Of a stretch of DNA of 64,000 nucleotides, positions 16,910 to 28,121 are shown piece by piece (position 1 is the stretch's first letter; each line of letters begins with the position of its first letter). Below the pieces are notes generated by a model, which worked only from the letters and a program-made list of their open reading frames with translations, was not told the origin of the DNA and searched no databases. The position numbers were made by a program, and so were the translations under genes. This stretch comes from Paenarthrobacter nitroguajacolicus (GTDB lineage: Bacteria; Actinomycetota; Actinomycetes; Actinomycetales; Micrococcaceae). The stretch lies in NCBI RefSeq assembly GCF_029952445.1, contig NZ_JAQPPK010000006.1, forward strand, positions 1 through 64,000, read 5' to 3'.

Positions 16910-17782
16910 CTAGCGAACCGCCACCCGCAGCTTGTTCCGCCACGGATCCTCGAACTGCAGTTCAGCACCGGTGTGGTGGTTCTGAACCCCGGCGATCCGC
17001 AAACGATCCGCGAGGGCACCGACATCCTCGCCTGAGGGCACCTCAATGAGCACTTCACCCAGTCCGAGCGTGTCCTTGCGGGGACCCGCGCCACGGCTGT
17101 TCCAGACATTCATGGCCATGTGATGGTGGTAGCCGCCCGCGGAAACAAACAGTGCCTGGCCATGCCAGCCTGCGGTCTTCTCGAAACCAAGGGTCCCGAC
17201 ATAAAAGTCGTGGGCCGTGGCGACATCGCCGACCTGCAGGTGGATATGGCCGACGCCGGCAGCGGCCTGGTGCTGGCCGCTGACCGCCGCTTCACTCAGG
17301 TGCTGCTGCAGGAAGCGCTGCGGCGGAAGCGCCACATTGTCCATCACGACGTTCTTGCCGTCCCACCGCCAGGAATCGCGGGGCTTGTCGTAGTAGAGCT
17401 CGATGCCATTGCCCTCGGGGTCGGTGAAGTAGAACGCTTCACTGACCAGGTGGTCTGCGCTGCCAACAAAAGCCCGGGGTTCATACTGGGCTGCCGTGGC
17501 GATGGTGGCTGCCAGCGATGGCTGGTCCGAAAAGAGGATGGCGGTGTGGAACAGGCCCGCCTCTCCCCGCCCCGGGATCTGCAGTCCGGCGGCGGGCGCA
17601 AGGTGGACCACCGGCTTGCCAATCCGACCCAGATAAAGTCCGCCATCCTGTTCGGCCACGACCTCCAGGCCCAGGGCGCGCTGATAGTAGTCACTCATCA
17701 CCTTCATGTCACCAACCTTGAGCATGACGGTTCCCATGGTGAGGTCGGCAGGAAGAAGGTCCTGTACGGAGGATGCGGACAT
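16910..17782 (-). CDS. Two-domain VOC (glyoxalase/dioxygenase superfamily) protein
   Basis: A 290-residue protein with two VOC halves: residues about 12-130 (MLKVGDMKVMSDYYQRAL to DPEGNGIELYYDKP) and about 170-285 (GVGHIHLQVGDVATAHDFY onward). Metal-ligand-like His and Glu are visible (HIHLQVG, GIELYYD). It resembles CatE-like catechol-2,3-dioxygenase proteins of bacilli; whether it is an extradiol dioxygenase, a lyase or a resistance protein cannot be decided. ATG 17782 (MSASSVQDLL) is chosen over 17821. The upstream neighbour is an amidohydrolase on the same strand. Confidence 0.8.
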   Translation of the reverse strand: MSASSVQDLLPADLTMGTVMLKVGDMKVMSDYYQRALGLEVVAEQDGGLYLGRIGKPVVHLAPAAGLQIPGRGEAGLFHTAILFSDQPSLAATIATAAQYEPRAFVGSADHLVSEAFYFTDPEGNGIELYYDKPRDSWRWDGKNVVMDNVALPPQRFLQQHLSEAAVSGQHQAAAGVGHIHLQVGDVATAHDFYVGTLGFEKTAGWHGQALFVSAGGYHHHMAMNVWNSRGAGPRKDTLGLGEVLIEVPSGEDVGALADRLRIAGVQNHHTGAELQFEDPWRNKLRVAVR

Positions 17783-17860
17783 GTGAAGCTCCCGTTTGTT
17801 GAGGCGGCCGCCTTTCGGCACGTTCTACCTATCTAAATTACTTGAAGCTTCAATTTATTC

Positions 17861-18943
17861 CTAGCGGATAATGTGACCGCGCAGGACAACATGCTCAAGC
17901 GCGGAAACCGCGCTGAGCTCACGCCTCGGATCCTCCCGGCAGATGACGACGTCGGCACTGGCCCCTTCGCTGATGGACTCGGCGCCCAGCCACTTCCGGG
18001 CGCCCCACGCAGCGGCGTCAAGGACCGCAGAAGGCGGCAGGCCGGCGTCGTGCAGTTCTTTCATTTCCTCCGCAATCCGGCCGTGCCTGATCACGCTCCC
18101 GGCGTCCGTGCCCGCATAAATGGCGACTCCGGCTTCGTAGGCCTCCAACACCCGTTCGCGCCGGCGCTCCCACAAGCGCGTCATGTGGTCCGCATATTCG
18201 GGGAACTTCGGAGCCGCCTGGGCAGCGATGTCCGGGAAGGTCGCGATGTTCACCAGGGTAGGAACGATCGGAACGGCCTGCTCCACCAGCCGGGGCACGT
18301 GGCGCGGCAACAGCCCGGTTGCGTGTTCGATGCAGTCAATTCCGGCGTCCAGCATGTCGTCGATGGTGTCCTCCGCGAAGCAATGCGCGGTCACCCGGGC
18401 ACCCTCATCGTGCGCTGCGGAGATGGCATCCTTCACGGTCTTCGCCGGGAAGGAGGCCGCGAGGTCGCCAACGCCGCGATCGATCCAGTCGCCCACCAAC
18501 TTCACCCAACCGTCCCCGTCACGGGCTTCTTTGCGAACCGTCTCCACCAACTGATCCGGTTCAATCTCATGGCCCAATCCGCGGAGGTACCTGCGGCTTC
18601 GGGCAATGTGCCGGCCTGACCTGACAAGGCGCGGCAAATCCTCCCGATGCTGCACCCACCGTGTGTCGCTGGGAGATCCGCAGTCCCGGATCAACAAAGT
18701 TCCTGCGTTCAGGTCAGCCTGTGCCTGGGCGAGGGTGGTGGCCTCGTCCACCGCGCCACCGGCGCCAAGCCCGATGTGGCAGTGGGCATCGACGAACCCG
18801 GGAAGCACCCAGCCATCAAGAACCGTATCGGGAGGCCCCGATGGCCGCTCGAACGTCAGCACTCCCCCAACGGACCACATTCCGCGCCGTTCCTGATCCG
18901 GCGCTACAAGTACAGGTCCGCTGAATTCGATGATGTTGGCCAT
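17861..18943 (-). CDS. Amidohydrolase family protein
   Basis: A 360-residue metal-dependent hydrolase of the imidazolonepropionase-like branch. The fingerprint is present: HxH in GFVDAHCHIG, a likely metal-site Lys in WVKLVGDW, His in VTAHCFAE and CIEHATG, and Asp in AGTDAGS. The substrate is unknown. An amidohydrolase gene also lies near ffh in mycobacteria, so this is probably ancestral context. It is divergent from thiC, with only an 87-bp gap before the TPP riboswitch. Confidence 0.85.
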   Translation of the reverse strand: MANIIEFSGPVLVAPDQERRGMWSVGGVLTFERPSGPPDTVLDGWVLPGFVDAHCHIGLGAGGAVDEATTLAQAQADLNAGTLLIRDCGSPSDTRWVQHREDLPRLVRSGRHIARSRRYLRGLGHEIEPDQLVETVRKEARDGDGWVKLVGDWIDRGVGDLAASFPAKTVKDAISAAHDEGARVTAHCFAEDTIDDMLDAGIDCIEHATGLLPRHVPRLVEQAVPIVPTLVNIATFPDIAAQAAPKFPEYADHMTRLWERRRERVLEAYEAGVAIYAGTDAGSVIRHGRIAEEMKELHDAGLPPSAVLDAAAWGARKWLGAESISEGASADVVICREDPRRELSAVSALEHVVLRGHIIR

Positions 18944-18956
18944 GGCAAAAGCCTAA

Positions 18957-21671
<2,715 letters not shown>

Positions 21672-21735
21672 TGGTTCAGCCTATTCGACGGCTCTGACAT
21701 CCCGGCCCCGACGCAGAGCCGGGACGCCGGCGCGG

Positions 21736-23316
21736 TTATTTGCCGAGGAACTTGTCGAAGCCCTTGGGGAGGTTGAGCGAGGACGGATCGAAGTCCGCTG
21801 CGCCCTGGCCAAAAGCCGCACCTGTTGGTGCTGCCGAGGCTGCGTTGGCCCGCTTGGCCTCCGCGTCGCGCAATTCCTGGGCCGCCTTGGCCGGGTTCCC
21901 CGAGCGCGCCTTCTTCTTGGGAGCGTTCTTCCCGTTCTTGCGTCCGCCGCCCGGGCCACCGAGGCCAGGCATTCCGGGCATGCCCGGCATGCCGCCACCC
22001 TGGGCCAGCTTCTTCATCATCTTCTGAGCCTGGGCGAAGCGCTCCAGGAGGCCGTTGACCTCGGAAACATGGACACCGGAACCCTTGGCGATACGCGCGC
22101 GGCGGGAACCATTGATGATCTTGGGAGCGACCCGCTCATGGGGCGTCATGGAGCGGACGATCGCCTCGACGCGGTCGATTTCCTTTTCGTCGAAGTTTTC
22201 CAGCTGCTGGCGGATGTTCTGCGCACCCGGCATCATCATGAGCATCTTCTTCATGGAGCCCATGTTGCGGATCTGCTGCATCTGGGCCAGGAAGTCGTCC
22301 AGGGTGAAGTCTTCCTGGTCGGCGAACTTCTTCGCCATCCTGGCTGCTTCGTCCTTGTCCCATGCCTTCTCGGCCTGTTCGATCAGGGTTAGGACGTCAC
22401 CCATGTCCAGGATGCGCGAAGCCATGCGGTCCGGGTGGAAGAGTTCGAAGTCATCCAGGCCTTCACCGGTGGAGGCGAACATGACCGGCTTACCGGTGAC
22501 CGACGCAACGGACAGCGCGGCACCGCCGCGGGCGTCGCCGTCGAGCTTGGATAGCACGATGCCCGTGAAGTTGACGCCTTCATCGAAGGCCATCGCCGTG
22601 TTGACGGCATCCTGGCCGATCATGGAGTCGATCACGAAGAGGACTTCGTTGGGGATGATGGCCTGGCGGATCCGGCGGGCCTGGTCCATCATCTCGGCGT
22701 CAACGCCGAGGCGGCCTGCGGTGTCCACGATCACGACGTCGTGCAGCTTCTGGCGCGCTTCCTCGACGCCGGCCTTGGCTACGGCAACCGGGTCACCGGC
22801 AGGGTGCTCAAGCTCGGAGGTAGCGCCGGGGTGCGGAGCGAAAACCGGGACCCCTGCGCGCTGTCCAACTACCTGCAGCTGCGTTACTGCATTGGGGCGC
22901 TGAAGGTCGCACGCCACCAGCATGGGGCTGTGGCCCTGGGCCTTAAGCCACTTGGACAACTTGCCGGCCAGGGTGGTCTTGCCTGCACCCTGAAGGCCGG
23001 CCAGCATGATGATGGTGGGACCGGTTTTCGCCAGGCGGATGCGGCGGGTCTCGCCACCGAGGATCTCCTTGAGTTCCTCGTTGACGATCTTCACGATCTG
23101 CTGGCTCGGGTTCAGCGCTCCCGAGACCTCGGCGCCCAGGGCACGTTCACGGATGCGGCCAGTGAACTCGCGGACCACGGACACGGCAACGTCCGCATCC
23201 AAAAGGGCACGGCGGATCTCCCGGACGGTGGCATCGACGTCGGCCTCGGTGAGGCGGCCTTTGCCACGAAGGTTCTTGAAGGTTGCTGTCAACCGGTCAG
23301 AGAGTGAATTGAACAC
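21736..23316 (-). CDS. ffh: Signal recognition particle protein Ffh
   Basis: GTPase that binds signal sequences and 4.5S RNA and delivers ribosomes to the FtsY receptor. N domain (1-90), G domain with GLQGAGKTT (107-115), DTAGRLG and SKLDGDARGG, and a Met-rich M domain (MGSMKKMLMMMPG). 526 residues; the C-terminus is extended by a Gly/Met/Pro repeat (GMPGMPGMPG) and a Lys-rich tail. It is divergent from the dehydrogenase gene across a 170-bp gap. Confidence 0.96.
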   Translation of the reverse strand: MFNSLSDRLTATFKNLRGKGRLTEADVDATVREIRRALLDADVAVSVVREFTGRIRERALGAEVSGALNPSQQIVKIVNEELKEILGGETRRIRLAKTGPTIIMLAGLQGAGKTTLAGKLSKWLKAQGHSPMLVACDLQRPNAVTQLQVVGQRAGVPVFAPHPGATSELEHPAGDPVAVAKAGVEEARQKLHDVVIVDTAGRLGVDAEMMDQARRIRQAIIPNEVLFVIDSMIGQDAVNTAMAFDEGVNFTGIVLSKLDGDARGGAALSVASVTGKPVMFASTGEGLDDFELFHPDRMASRILDMGDVLTLIEQAEKAWDKDEAARMAKKFADQEDFTLDDFLAQMQQIRNMGSMKKMLMMMPGAQNIRQQLENFDEKEIDRVEAIVRSMTPHERVAPKIINGSRRARIAKGSGVHVSEVNGLLERFAQAQKMMKKLAQGGGMPGMPGMPGLGGPGGGRKNGKNAPKKKARSGNPAKAAQELRDAEAKRANAASAAPTGAAFGQGAADFDPSSLNLPKGFDKFLGK

Positions 23317-23486
23317 GCGCCGCGCACTTCTTTCGATGGTCTACGGATGGTGGCCGGTCCGGCACACCAGGGTCTTGCTGATGCCTGCCCCGGCAAACTT
23401 GTCTCAACCACAACAAATCTGCGATAACCACGGGACTCGACTATCTAGGGTACCAAGTCACGCTGGCAAGGTGGCATGCTGGCACA

Positions 23487-24887
23487 GTGACCAGTAAAAC
23501 AACTGTAAAAACGTTGCTCATCCTCGGCGCGTCCGGGGACCTGACAGGCAGGCTGCTCCTGCCCGGACTTGCCGGGCTGTTGGCGGCCGGGCGCGCGCCC
23601 GGGCTGAGGCTGGTGGGGGCCGGTTCGGACCCATGGTCGCCGGAGCAATGGCAGGAACGGGTCAAGGGCGCTTTCGAAGCGGCGTCGAAATCAGCGGATG
23701 CTGCCGGAAGCGCGGCGCTGGCCGCCGTCGCCGAAAGCACCGCCTACCACCAGCTTGATGTGACAGCGGATGGCCCCTTGGCCGAACTGCTGGCACAACT
23801 GGAGGGCCCCATCGCCGTGTACTTCGCGCTGCCTCCCCACATCAGCCAGAAGGCCTGCGAAGTCCTGAAGCGGGACCAGGTACCAGCCGGCACCCGCCTC
23901 GTGATGGAGAAGCCCTTCGGTTCCGGGACTGAATCAGCCCACGAACTGAACAAGACACTGGCAGCGTTGGTGCCAGAGGACCACATCCACCGCGTTGACC
24001 ACTTCCTTGGCAAAGCCACAGTGCTGAACATCCTGGGCCTTCGCTTCGCCAACAGATTCCTGGAACCCGTGTGGAACCGGGACCACATCGAGAAGGTGGA
24101 GGTCATCTTCGACGAGGACCTGGCACTTGAGGGCCGGGCACGCTACTACGACACCGCAGGCGCCTTGAGGGACATGATCCAAAGCCACCTCCTGCACATC
24201 ATGGCGTTCCTGGCCATCGACGCCCCGGCCACCATCGAGGAACGCGACCTCCGTGATGCCGTGGCCACCGTCCTGCGGGCCAGCAGCATCAAGGCCCCCT
24301 TCCCGGAAACCACGCGGCGCGCCAGATACACGGCGGGAACCCTTGGCGAACGAACGGTGCCAGATTACGCAGCTGAGCAGGGCGTGGATCCCGGCCGAAA
24401 CACCGAGACCCTGGCCGAGGTCCAGGTGGAGATCAACAACTGGCGCTGGGCCGGTGTTCCGTTCATTCTTCGCTCCGGCAAGGCATTGGGACGGCGCCGC
24501 AAGGAAGCCGTCATCACCTTCCGTCCCGTCCCGCACCTGCCCACCGGGTTCGCGGGTGTGGACTCCCCCAACCAACTCCGCATTGGATTCGGCCCGGATG
24601 TCCTGCGGCTCGACGTCGATGTCAACGGTCCGGGCGACATCTTCACCTTGGACCGCGCCAGCCTGGTGGCTGAGCTCAACGCGGCAGAACTGCTGCCCTA
24701 CGGTGAAGTACTTGAGGGAATCCTCAACGGCGACCCCCTGCTGTCCGTACGCGGAGATACCGCCGAGGACTGCTGGCGGATCATCGAGCCGGTCCTCCGG
24801 GCCTGGGAGAGCGGCGAGGTTCCCCTGGAAGAATACGACGCCGGCAGCGCCGGACCCGCAGCCTGGCCCACCGCCGTCGAGGACTAA
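23487..24887 (+). CDS. zwf: Glucose-6-phosphate dehydrogenase family protein
   Basis: Oxidises glucose 6-phosphate to 6-phosphogluconolactone, making NADPH for the pentose phosphate pathway. The coenzyme motif GASGDLTGR (14-22), EKPFG and the substrate-site RVDHFLGKA (169-177) are present. 466 residues, slightly shorter than typical Zwf (about 490-510), so it may be a secondary, divergent G6PDH. Starts with GTG. No opcA or tal/tkt neighbour, unlike the main actinobacterial zwf locus; this supports a paralogue. Ends at a strong terminator. Confidence 0.82.
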   Translation: MTSKTTVKTLLILGASGDLTGRLLLPGLAGLLAAGRAPGLRLVGAGSDPWSPEQWQERVKGAFEAASKSADAAGSAALAAVAESTAYHQLDVTADGPLAELLAQLEGPIAVYFALPPHISQKACEVLKRDQVPAGTRLVMEKPFGSGTESAHELNKTLAALVPEDHIHRVDHFLGKATVLNILGLRFANRFLEPVWNRDHIEKVEVIFDEDLALEGRARYYDTAGALRDMIQSHLLHIMAFLAIDAPATIEERDLRDAVATVLRASSIKAPFPETTRRARYTAGTLGERTVPDYAAEQGVDPGRNTETLAEVQVEINNWRWAGVPFILRSGKALGRRRKEAVITFRPVPHLPTGFAGVDSPNQLRIGFGPDVLRLDVDVNGPGDIFTLDRASLVAELNAAELLPYGEVLEGILNGDPLLSVRGDTAEDCWRIIEPVLRAWESGEVPLEEYDAGSAGPAAWPTAVED

Positions 24888-24904
24888 AGCCAGCGATAAC
24901 GCAG

Positions 24905-24943
24905 AGCGGGCCGGGTACCTGAATGGGTACCCGGCCCGCTTTT
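24905..24943 (+). terminator. Intrinsic terminator after zwf
   Basis: AGCGGGCCGGGTACC pairs perfectly with GGTACCCGGCCCGCT (15 bp, loop TGAATG), followed by TTTTG on the plus strand. It lies in the convergent gap between zwf and glnB; the minus side lacks a U-run. Confidence 0.9.
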
Positions 24944-24963
24944 GCCTGTCGGTGGTTTCAGTC

Positions 24964-25302
24964 CTAGATTGCGGCTGCGCCGCGTTCCCCGGTGCGAACC
25001 CGGACAGCTTCATAAACATCCATTGTCCACACCTTGCCGTCACCAGCACGGCCGGTGTTCGAACTGGCGATGAGGACATCAAGGATGTCGTCTGCCTGCT
25101 CGTCCGTTGCGAGAACCTCGATACGGATCTTGGGAAGCAAATCCACGTTGTATTCAGCTCCGCGGTACACCTCGGTATATCCGCGTTGCCGGCCATAACC
25201 GCTGGCCGCGCTGACCGTCAGGCCCTGGACTCCGTAGGCTTCGAGGCCTTCACGGACCGCTTCAAGCTTTTCGGGACGAACGATCGCCGTGATGAGCTTC
25301 AT
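24964..25302 (-). CDS. glnB: Nitrogen regulatory protein P-II
   Basis: Trimeric 2-oxoglutarate/ATP/ADP sensor, 112 residues, that gates AmtB and reports nitrogen status. Both PII signatures are visible: YRGAEYNVDLLPK with T-loop Tyr51, and STGxxGDGK-like NTGRAGDGKVWTMDV. In actinobacteria Tyr51 is adenylylated by GlnD; no glnD is present here. The start overlaps the amtB stop by 4 bp. The alternative symbol glnK fits the amtB linkage equally well. Confidence 0.94.
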   Translation of the reverse strand: MKLITAIVRPEKLEAVREGLEAYGVQGLTVSAASGYGRQRGYTEVYRGAEYNVDLLPKIRIEVLATDEQADDILDVLIASSNTGRAGDGKVWTMDVYEAVRVRTGERGAAAI

Positions 25303-26633
25303 GCCTGGACACTCTCCTTGCCTTCTGCGGATGCCTTGGTTGCTGCGCTGTCTGATTTACCGGTCATGGCCTCGTGCAGCGGCTGGAAGCTGCCACCGTG
25401 GCCGTTGACGCCGAACTCGTAAGCGGTCTCAGCGTGGAGGCTGAGGTCGACACCGACGTTCTCCTGTTCCGTGGAGACCCGGAAGCCCATGGTCTTGTGG
25501 ATTGCCAGGGCGATGATGGCCGTCATCACGGCCGAGAAGACAATCGCTACACCGGCTGCTGCGAGCTGTGCCCAGAGCTGGGTGAAGCCACCACCGTAGA
25601 ACAGGCCGCCGGGCGTGGTGCCCTCGGTCGGCACTGCGATGAAGCCTATTGCCACCGTGCCGATGATGCCGGACACGAGGTGAACACCCACAACGTCCAG
25701 GGAGTCGTCGAAGCCCCATCGGAACTTCAGGCCGACTGCCAAGGCCGAGGCCACACCGGCTACGACGCCGAGACCGAGAGCACCCACGGGGCTGACATCT
25801 GCGCAAGCAGGGGTAATGGCGACAAGGCCAGCGACCACACCGGATGCGGCGCCGAGCGAGGTCGGGTGGCCGTCACGGATTCGTTCGGTAATGAGCCAGC
25901 CGATCATGGCCGCAGCGGGAGCGGCGAGGGTGTTGATCCAGATGAGGCCAGCCTGTTCGGCGGTGGCTGCTGCACCGCCGTTGAAGCCGAACCAGCCGAA
26001 CCACAGGATGGCCGCACCCAACATGACGAACGGGATGTTGTGCGGGCGGTGGTTCGGGTCCTTGCCGAAGCCGCGGCGGTTGCCAATGATGAGGACCAGG
26101 ACGAGCGCCGCCACACCGGCGTTGATGTGCACCACGGTGCCACCGGCGAAGTCGATCGCGTGGCCGAGCGCCTTACCGATCACTCCCTCAGTACCAAACA
26201 GCCCCCCGCCCCAGACCATGTATGCCAGGGGAGCGTAGACGAGCGTGACCCATACAGGAACGAAAATGCTCCATGCACCGAACTTGGCGCGGTCAGCAAT
26301 CGCACCGCTGATGAGGGCTACCGTGATGATGGCGAAGGTTGCGGCGTAGCCGACCTTGATGAGTCCATCCGGAGTGGCGTTGACACCTTCAAGGCCGAAA
26401 GTGGCGAACGGGTTGCCAACGATCTCCAGGAAACCCTCGCCGGAGCTCATGGACGAACCCCACAGCACCCAGACGACGCCGACGATACCGATGGAGATGA
26501 AGCTCATCATCATCATGTTCAGGGCTGCTTTGGCGCGCGTCATGCCGCCGTAGAAAAATGCCAGACCAGGTGTCATGAACAGCACAAGCGCCGCCGCCAC
26601 CATGACCCATACGTGACCTGCGGTAAGTTCCAT
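25299..26633 (-). CDS. amtB: Ammonium transporter
   Basis: Inner-membrane ammonium channel of the Amt/Rh family, 444 residues with about eleven hydrophobic helices. Family marks include MTPGLAFFYGGM at the N-terminus, the pore segment FAGGTVVHINAGVAAL and GWFGFNGGAA. ATG 26633 (MELTAGHVWVMV) is chosen over 26726 because it starts just before the first helix and has AGAGAGGA upstream. It is coupled to glnB. A GlnR-like box lies 150-190 bp upstream, suggesting induction under nitrogen limitation. Confidence 0.95.
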   Translation of the reverse strand: MELTAGHVWVMVAAALVLFMTPGLAFFYGGMTRAKAALNMMMMSFISIGIVGVVWVLWGSSMSSGEGFLEIVGNPFATFGLEGVNATPDGLIKVGYAATFAIITVALISGAIADRAKFGAWSIFVPVWVTLVYAPLAYMVWGGGLFGTEGVIGKALGHAIDFAGGTVVHINAGVAALVLVLIIGNRRGFGKDPNHRPHNIPFVMLGAAILWFGWFGFNGGAAATAEQAGLIWINTLAAPAAAMIGWLITERIRDGHPTSLGAASGVVAGLVAITPACADVSPVGALGLGVVAGVASALAVGLKFRWGFDDSLDVVGVHLVSGIIGTVAIGFIAVPTEGTTPGGLFYGGGFTQLWAQLAAAGVAIVFSAVMTAIIALAIHKTMGFRVSTEQENVGVDLSLHAETAYEFGVNGHGGSFQPLHEAMTGKSDSAATKASAEGKESVQA

Positions 26634-26783
26634 GGTGCACGTTCCTCTCTTGCTAGATCTGCGGTTCAACCGCTGTCCTGACGCCTTTTGCGTCCTGCTT
26701 AAGAGTTTTGTGCCGCCGTGTTTCACCTGCGCAGGTTTTATATTGCGGGCCGGTTACAACAACCTCCCCAACGTAAATGGTGC

Positions 26784-26821
26784 ATATCTCCGATGTTACG
26801 GATATGTTTCAGGCGTCAGAC
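26784..26821 (-). promoter_or_regulatory. Candidate GlnR box upstream of amtB
   Basis: Read on the minus strand the site is GTCTG-n6-GAAAC-n6-GTAAC-n6-GATAT, each half-site exactly 11 bp apart. The central GAAAC-n6-GTAAC matches the actinobacterial GlnR pattern (gTnAC-n6-GaAAC repeats; AC-n9-AC). The outer half-sites are weaker. Target amtB-glnB is a classical GlnR target; MFS lies on the other side. Confidence 0.6.
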
Positions 26822-26897
26822 TTCACTGGAAATGCCCAGCTCCACGCCCTGTGCGGCCGCAGGGCTGCCACAACACACTACGAAGGACCAGCACCGA

Positions 26898-28121
26898 ATG
26901 ACCCAGTCGCCCCGATCCATCAGAGCTCCAAGGATCCGGCAGGAGAAGGCCCCGTTACCGCGGGACGTTAAGGTGATGTTGGCGGCTGCGTTCCTGATTG
27001 CCTTGGGCTTCGGGCTCGTGGCTCCTGTCTTGCCGCAATTCGCCACCACTTTCGGCGTCGATGCCATGGCCGCAGGGGTGATCGTGAGCATCTTCGCGTT
27101 CATGAGGCTGGTGTTTGCCCCCGCCGGCGGTGTCTTGATCGGACGATTCGGGGAACGGAACGTGTATGTTTCGGGCCTTCTGATCGTTGCCGTTTCCACA
27201 GCCGCCTGCGCTTTCGCCCAGGATTACTGGCAGTTGCTGGTCTTCCGTGGCCTGGGCGGAGCGGGATCTGTGATGTTTACCGTGGCAGCCATGGGTTTGC
27301 TCATCCGGCTTGCTCCCCCGGAACGGCGAGGCCGGGTTTCAGGTGCCTACGCTTCAGCGTTCCTGATCGGCAGCGTCCTGGGACCGGTGGTCGGCGGCCT
27401 GCTGGCCGGATTCGGTCTTCGGGTTCCTTTCCTGGCCTACGCCGGCGCCCTTCTTGTTGCTGCCCTGGTGGTCCGGACCATGCTCAGTGGCGACGGAGGC
27501 ACCACCCAGGATGCCGAACATGCGCCTGCCATGGCCCTCAAGGATGCGCTGAAGGACTCGGCCTACCGGGCTGCTGTCTTCTCAAGCTTCGGCAATGGCT
27601 GGGTGACCTTCGGGGTCCGCATGGCCACCATCCCGCTGTTCGCGGTGGTGGTCCTTGATTCACGGCCCGAAACAGCCGCTTGGGCGCTGGCCGTCTTCGC
27701 CGTCGGCAATGCCCTGGCCCTGACGTTCTCCGGCCGTCTGGCCGATGCCTGGGGGCGCAAGCTCATGCTCATCCCGGGCCTCGTTGTTACCGGCCTTGCC
27801 ACTGGCCTCATAGGCCTGACAACGGACCTCACGGCGTTCTTCATAGCCTCAGCCATTGCGGGATTCGGCTCCGGCTTGCTGGGCCCGGCGCAGCAGGCCG
27901 CCGTCGCCGATGTCATTGGACGGGGACGCTCGGGCGGCAAGGTGCTGGCAGTCTTCCAGATGGCTGCCGACACCGGCGCCATCATCGGTCCTGTCGTCGC
28001 GGGCCTGTTGGCCGATCGCCTGGGTTATGGATGGGCTTTCGGCATCACAGGAAGCGTACTGCTGCTAACGGCCGCGGGCTGGTTGATGGCCCGCGAGCCG
28101 TTGGCAGCCCGTACTAGTTGA
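26898..28121 (+). CDS. MFS transporter
   Basis: A 407-residue major-facilitator carrier with about twelve hydrophobic helices in two halves. The motif GGVLIGRFGERNVY after helix 2 and FSGRLADAWGRKLM after helix 8 are the conserved loop motifs; the central loop is short. Drug/proton antiport is a reasonable guess; the substrate is not inferable. ATG 26898 (MTQSPRSIRA) has GAAGGA upstream and is preferred to ATG 26718, whose extra 60 residues run through the amtB promoter region. The 3' end overlaps ftsY by 8 bp. Confidence 0.87.
   Translation: MTQSPRSIRAPRIRQEKAPLPRDVKVMLAAAFLIALGFGLVAPVLPQFATTFGVDAMAAGVIVSIFAFMRLVFAPAGGVLIGRFGERNVYVSGLLIVAVSTAACAFAQDYWQLLVFRGLGGAGSVMFTVAAMGLLIRLAPPERRGRVSGAYASAFLIGSVLGPVVGGLLAGFGLRVPFLAYAGALLVAALVVRTMLSGDGGTTQDAEHAPAMALKDALKDSAYRAAVFSSFGNGWVTFGVRMATIPLFAVVVLDSRPETAAWALAVFAVGNALALTFSGRLADAWGRKLMLIPGLVVTGLATGLIGLTTDLTAFFIASAIAGFGSGLLGPAQQAAVADVIGRGRSGGKVLAVFQMAADTGAIIGPVVAGLLADRLGYGWAFGITGSVLLLTAAGWLMAREPLAARTS

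Noticed and set aside
24253..25422. 389-residue frame on the plus strand
   Set aside because: It runs out of frame through zwf, a strong terminator and antisense to glnB; not a gene.
25374..26681. 435-residue frame on the plus strand
   Set aside because: It is antisense to amtB, with Asp/His-rich low-complexity composition typical of a shadow frame.
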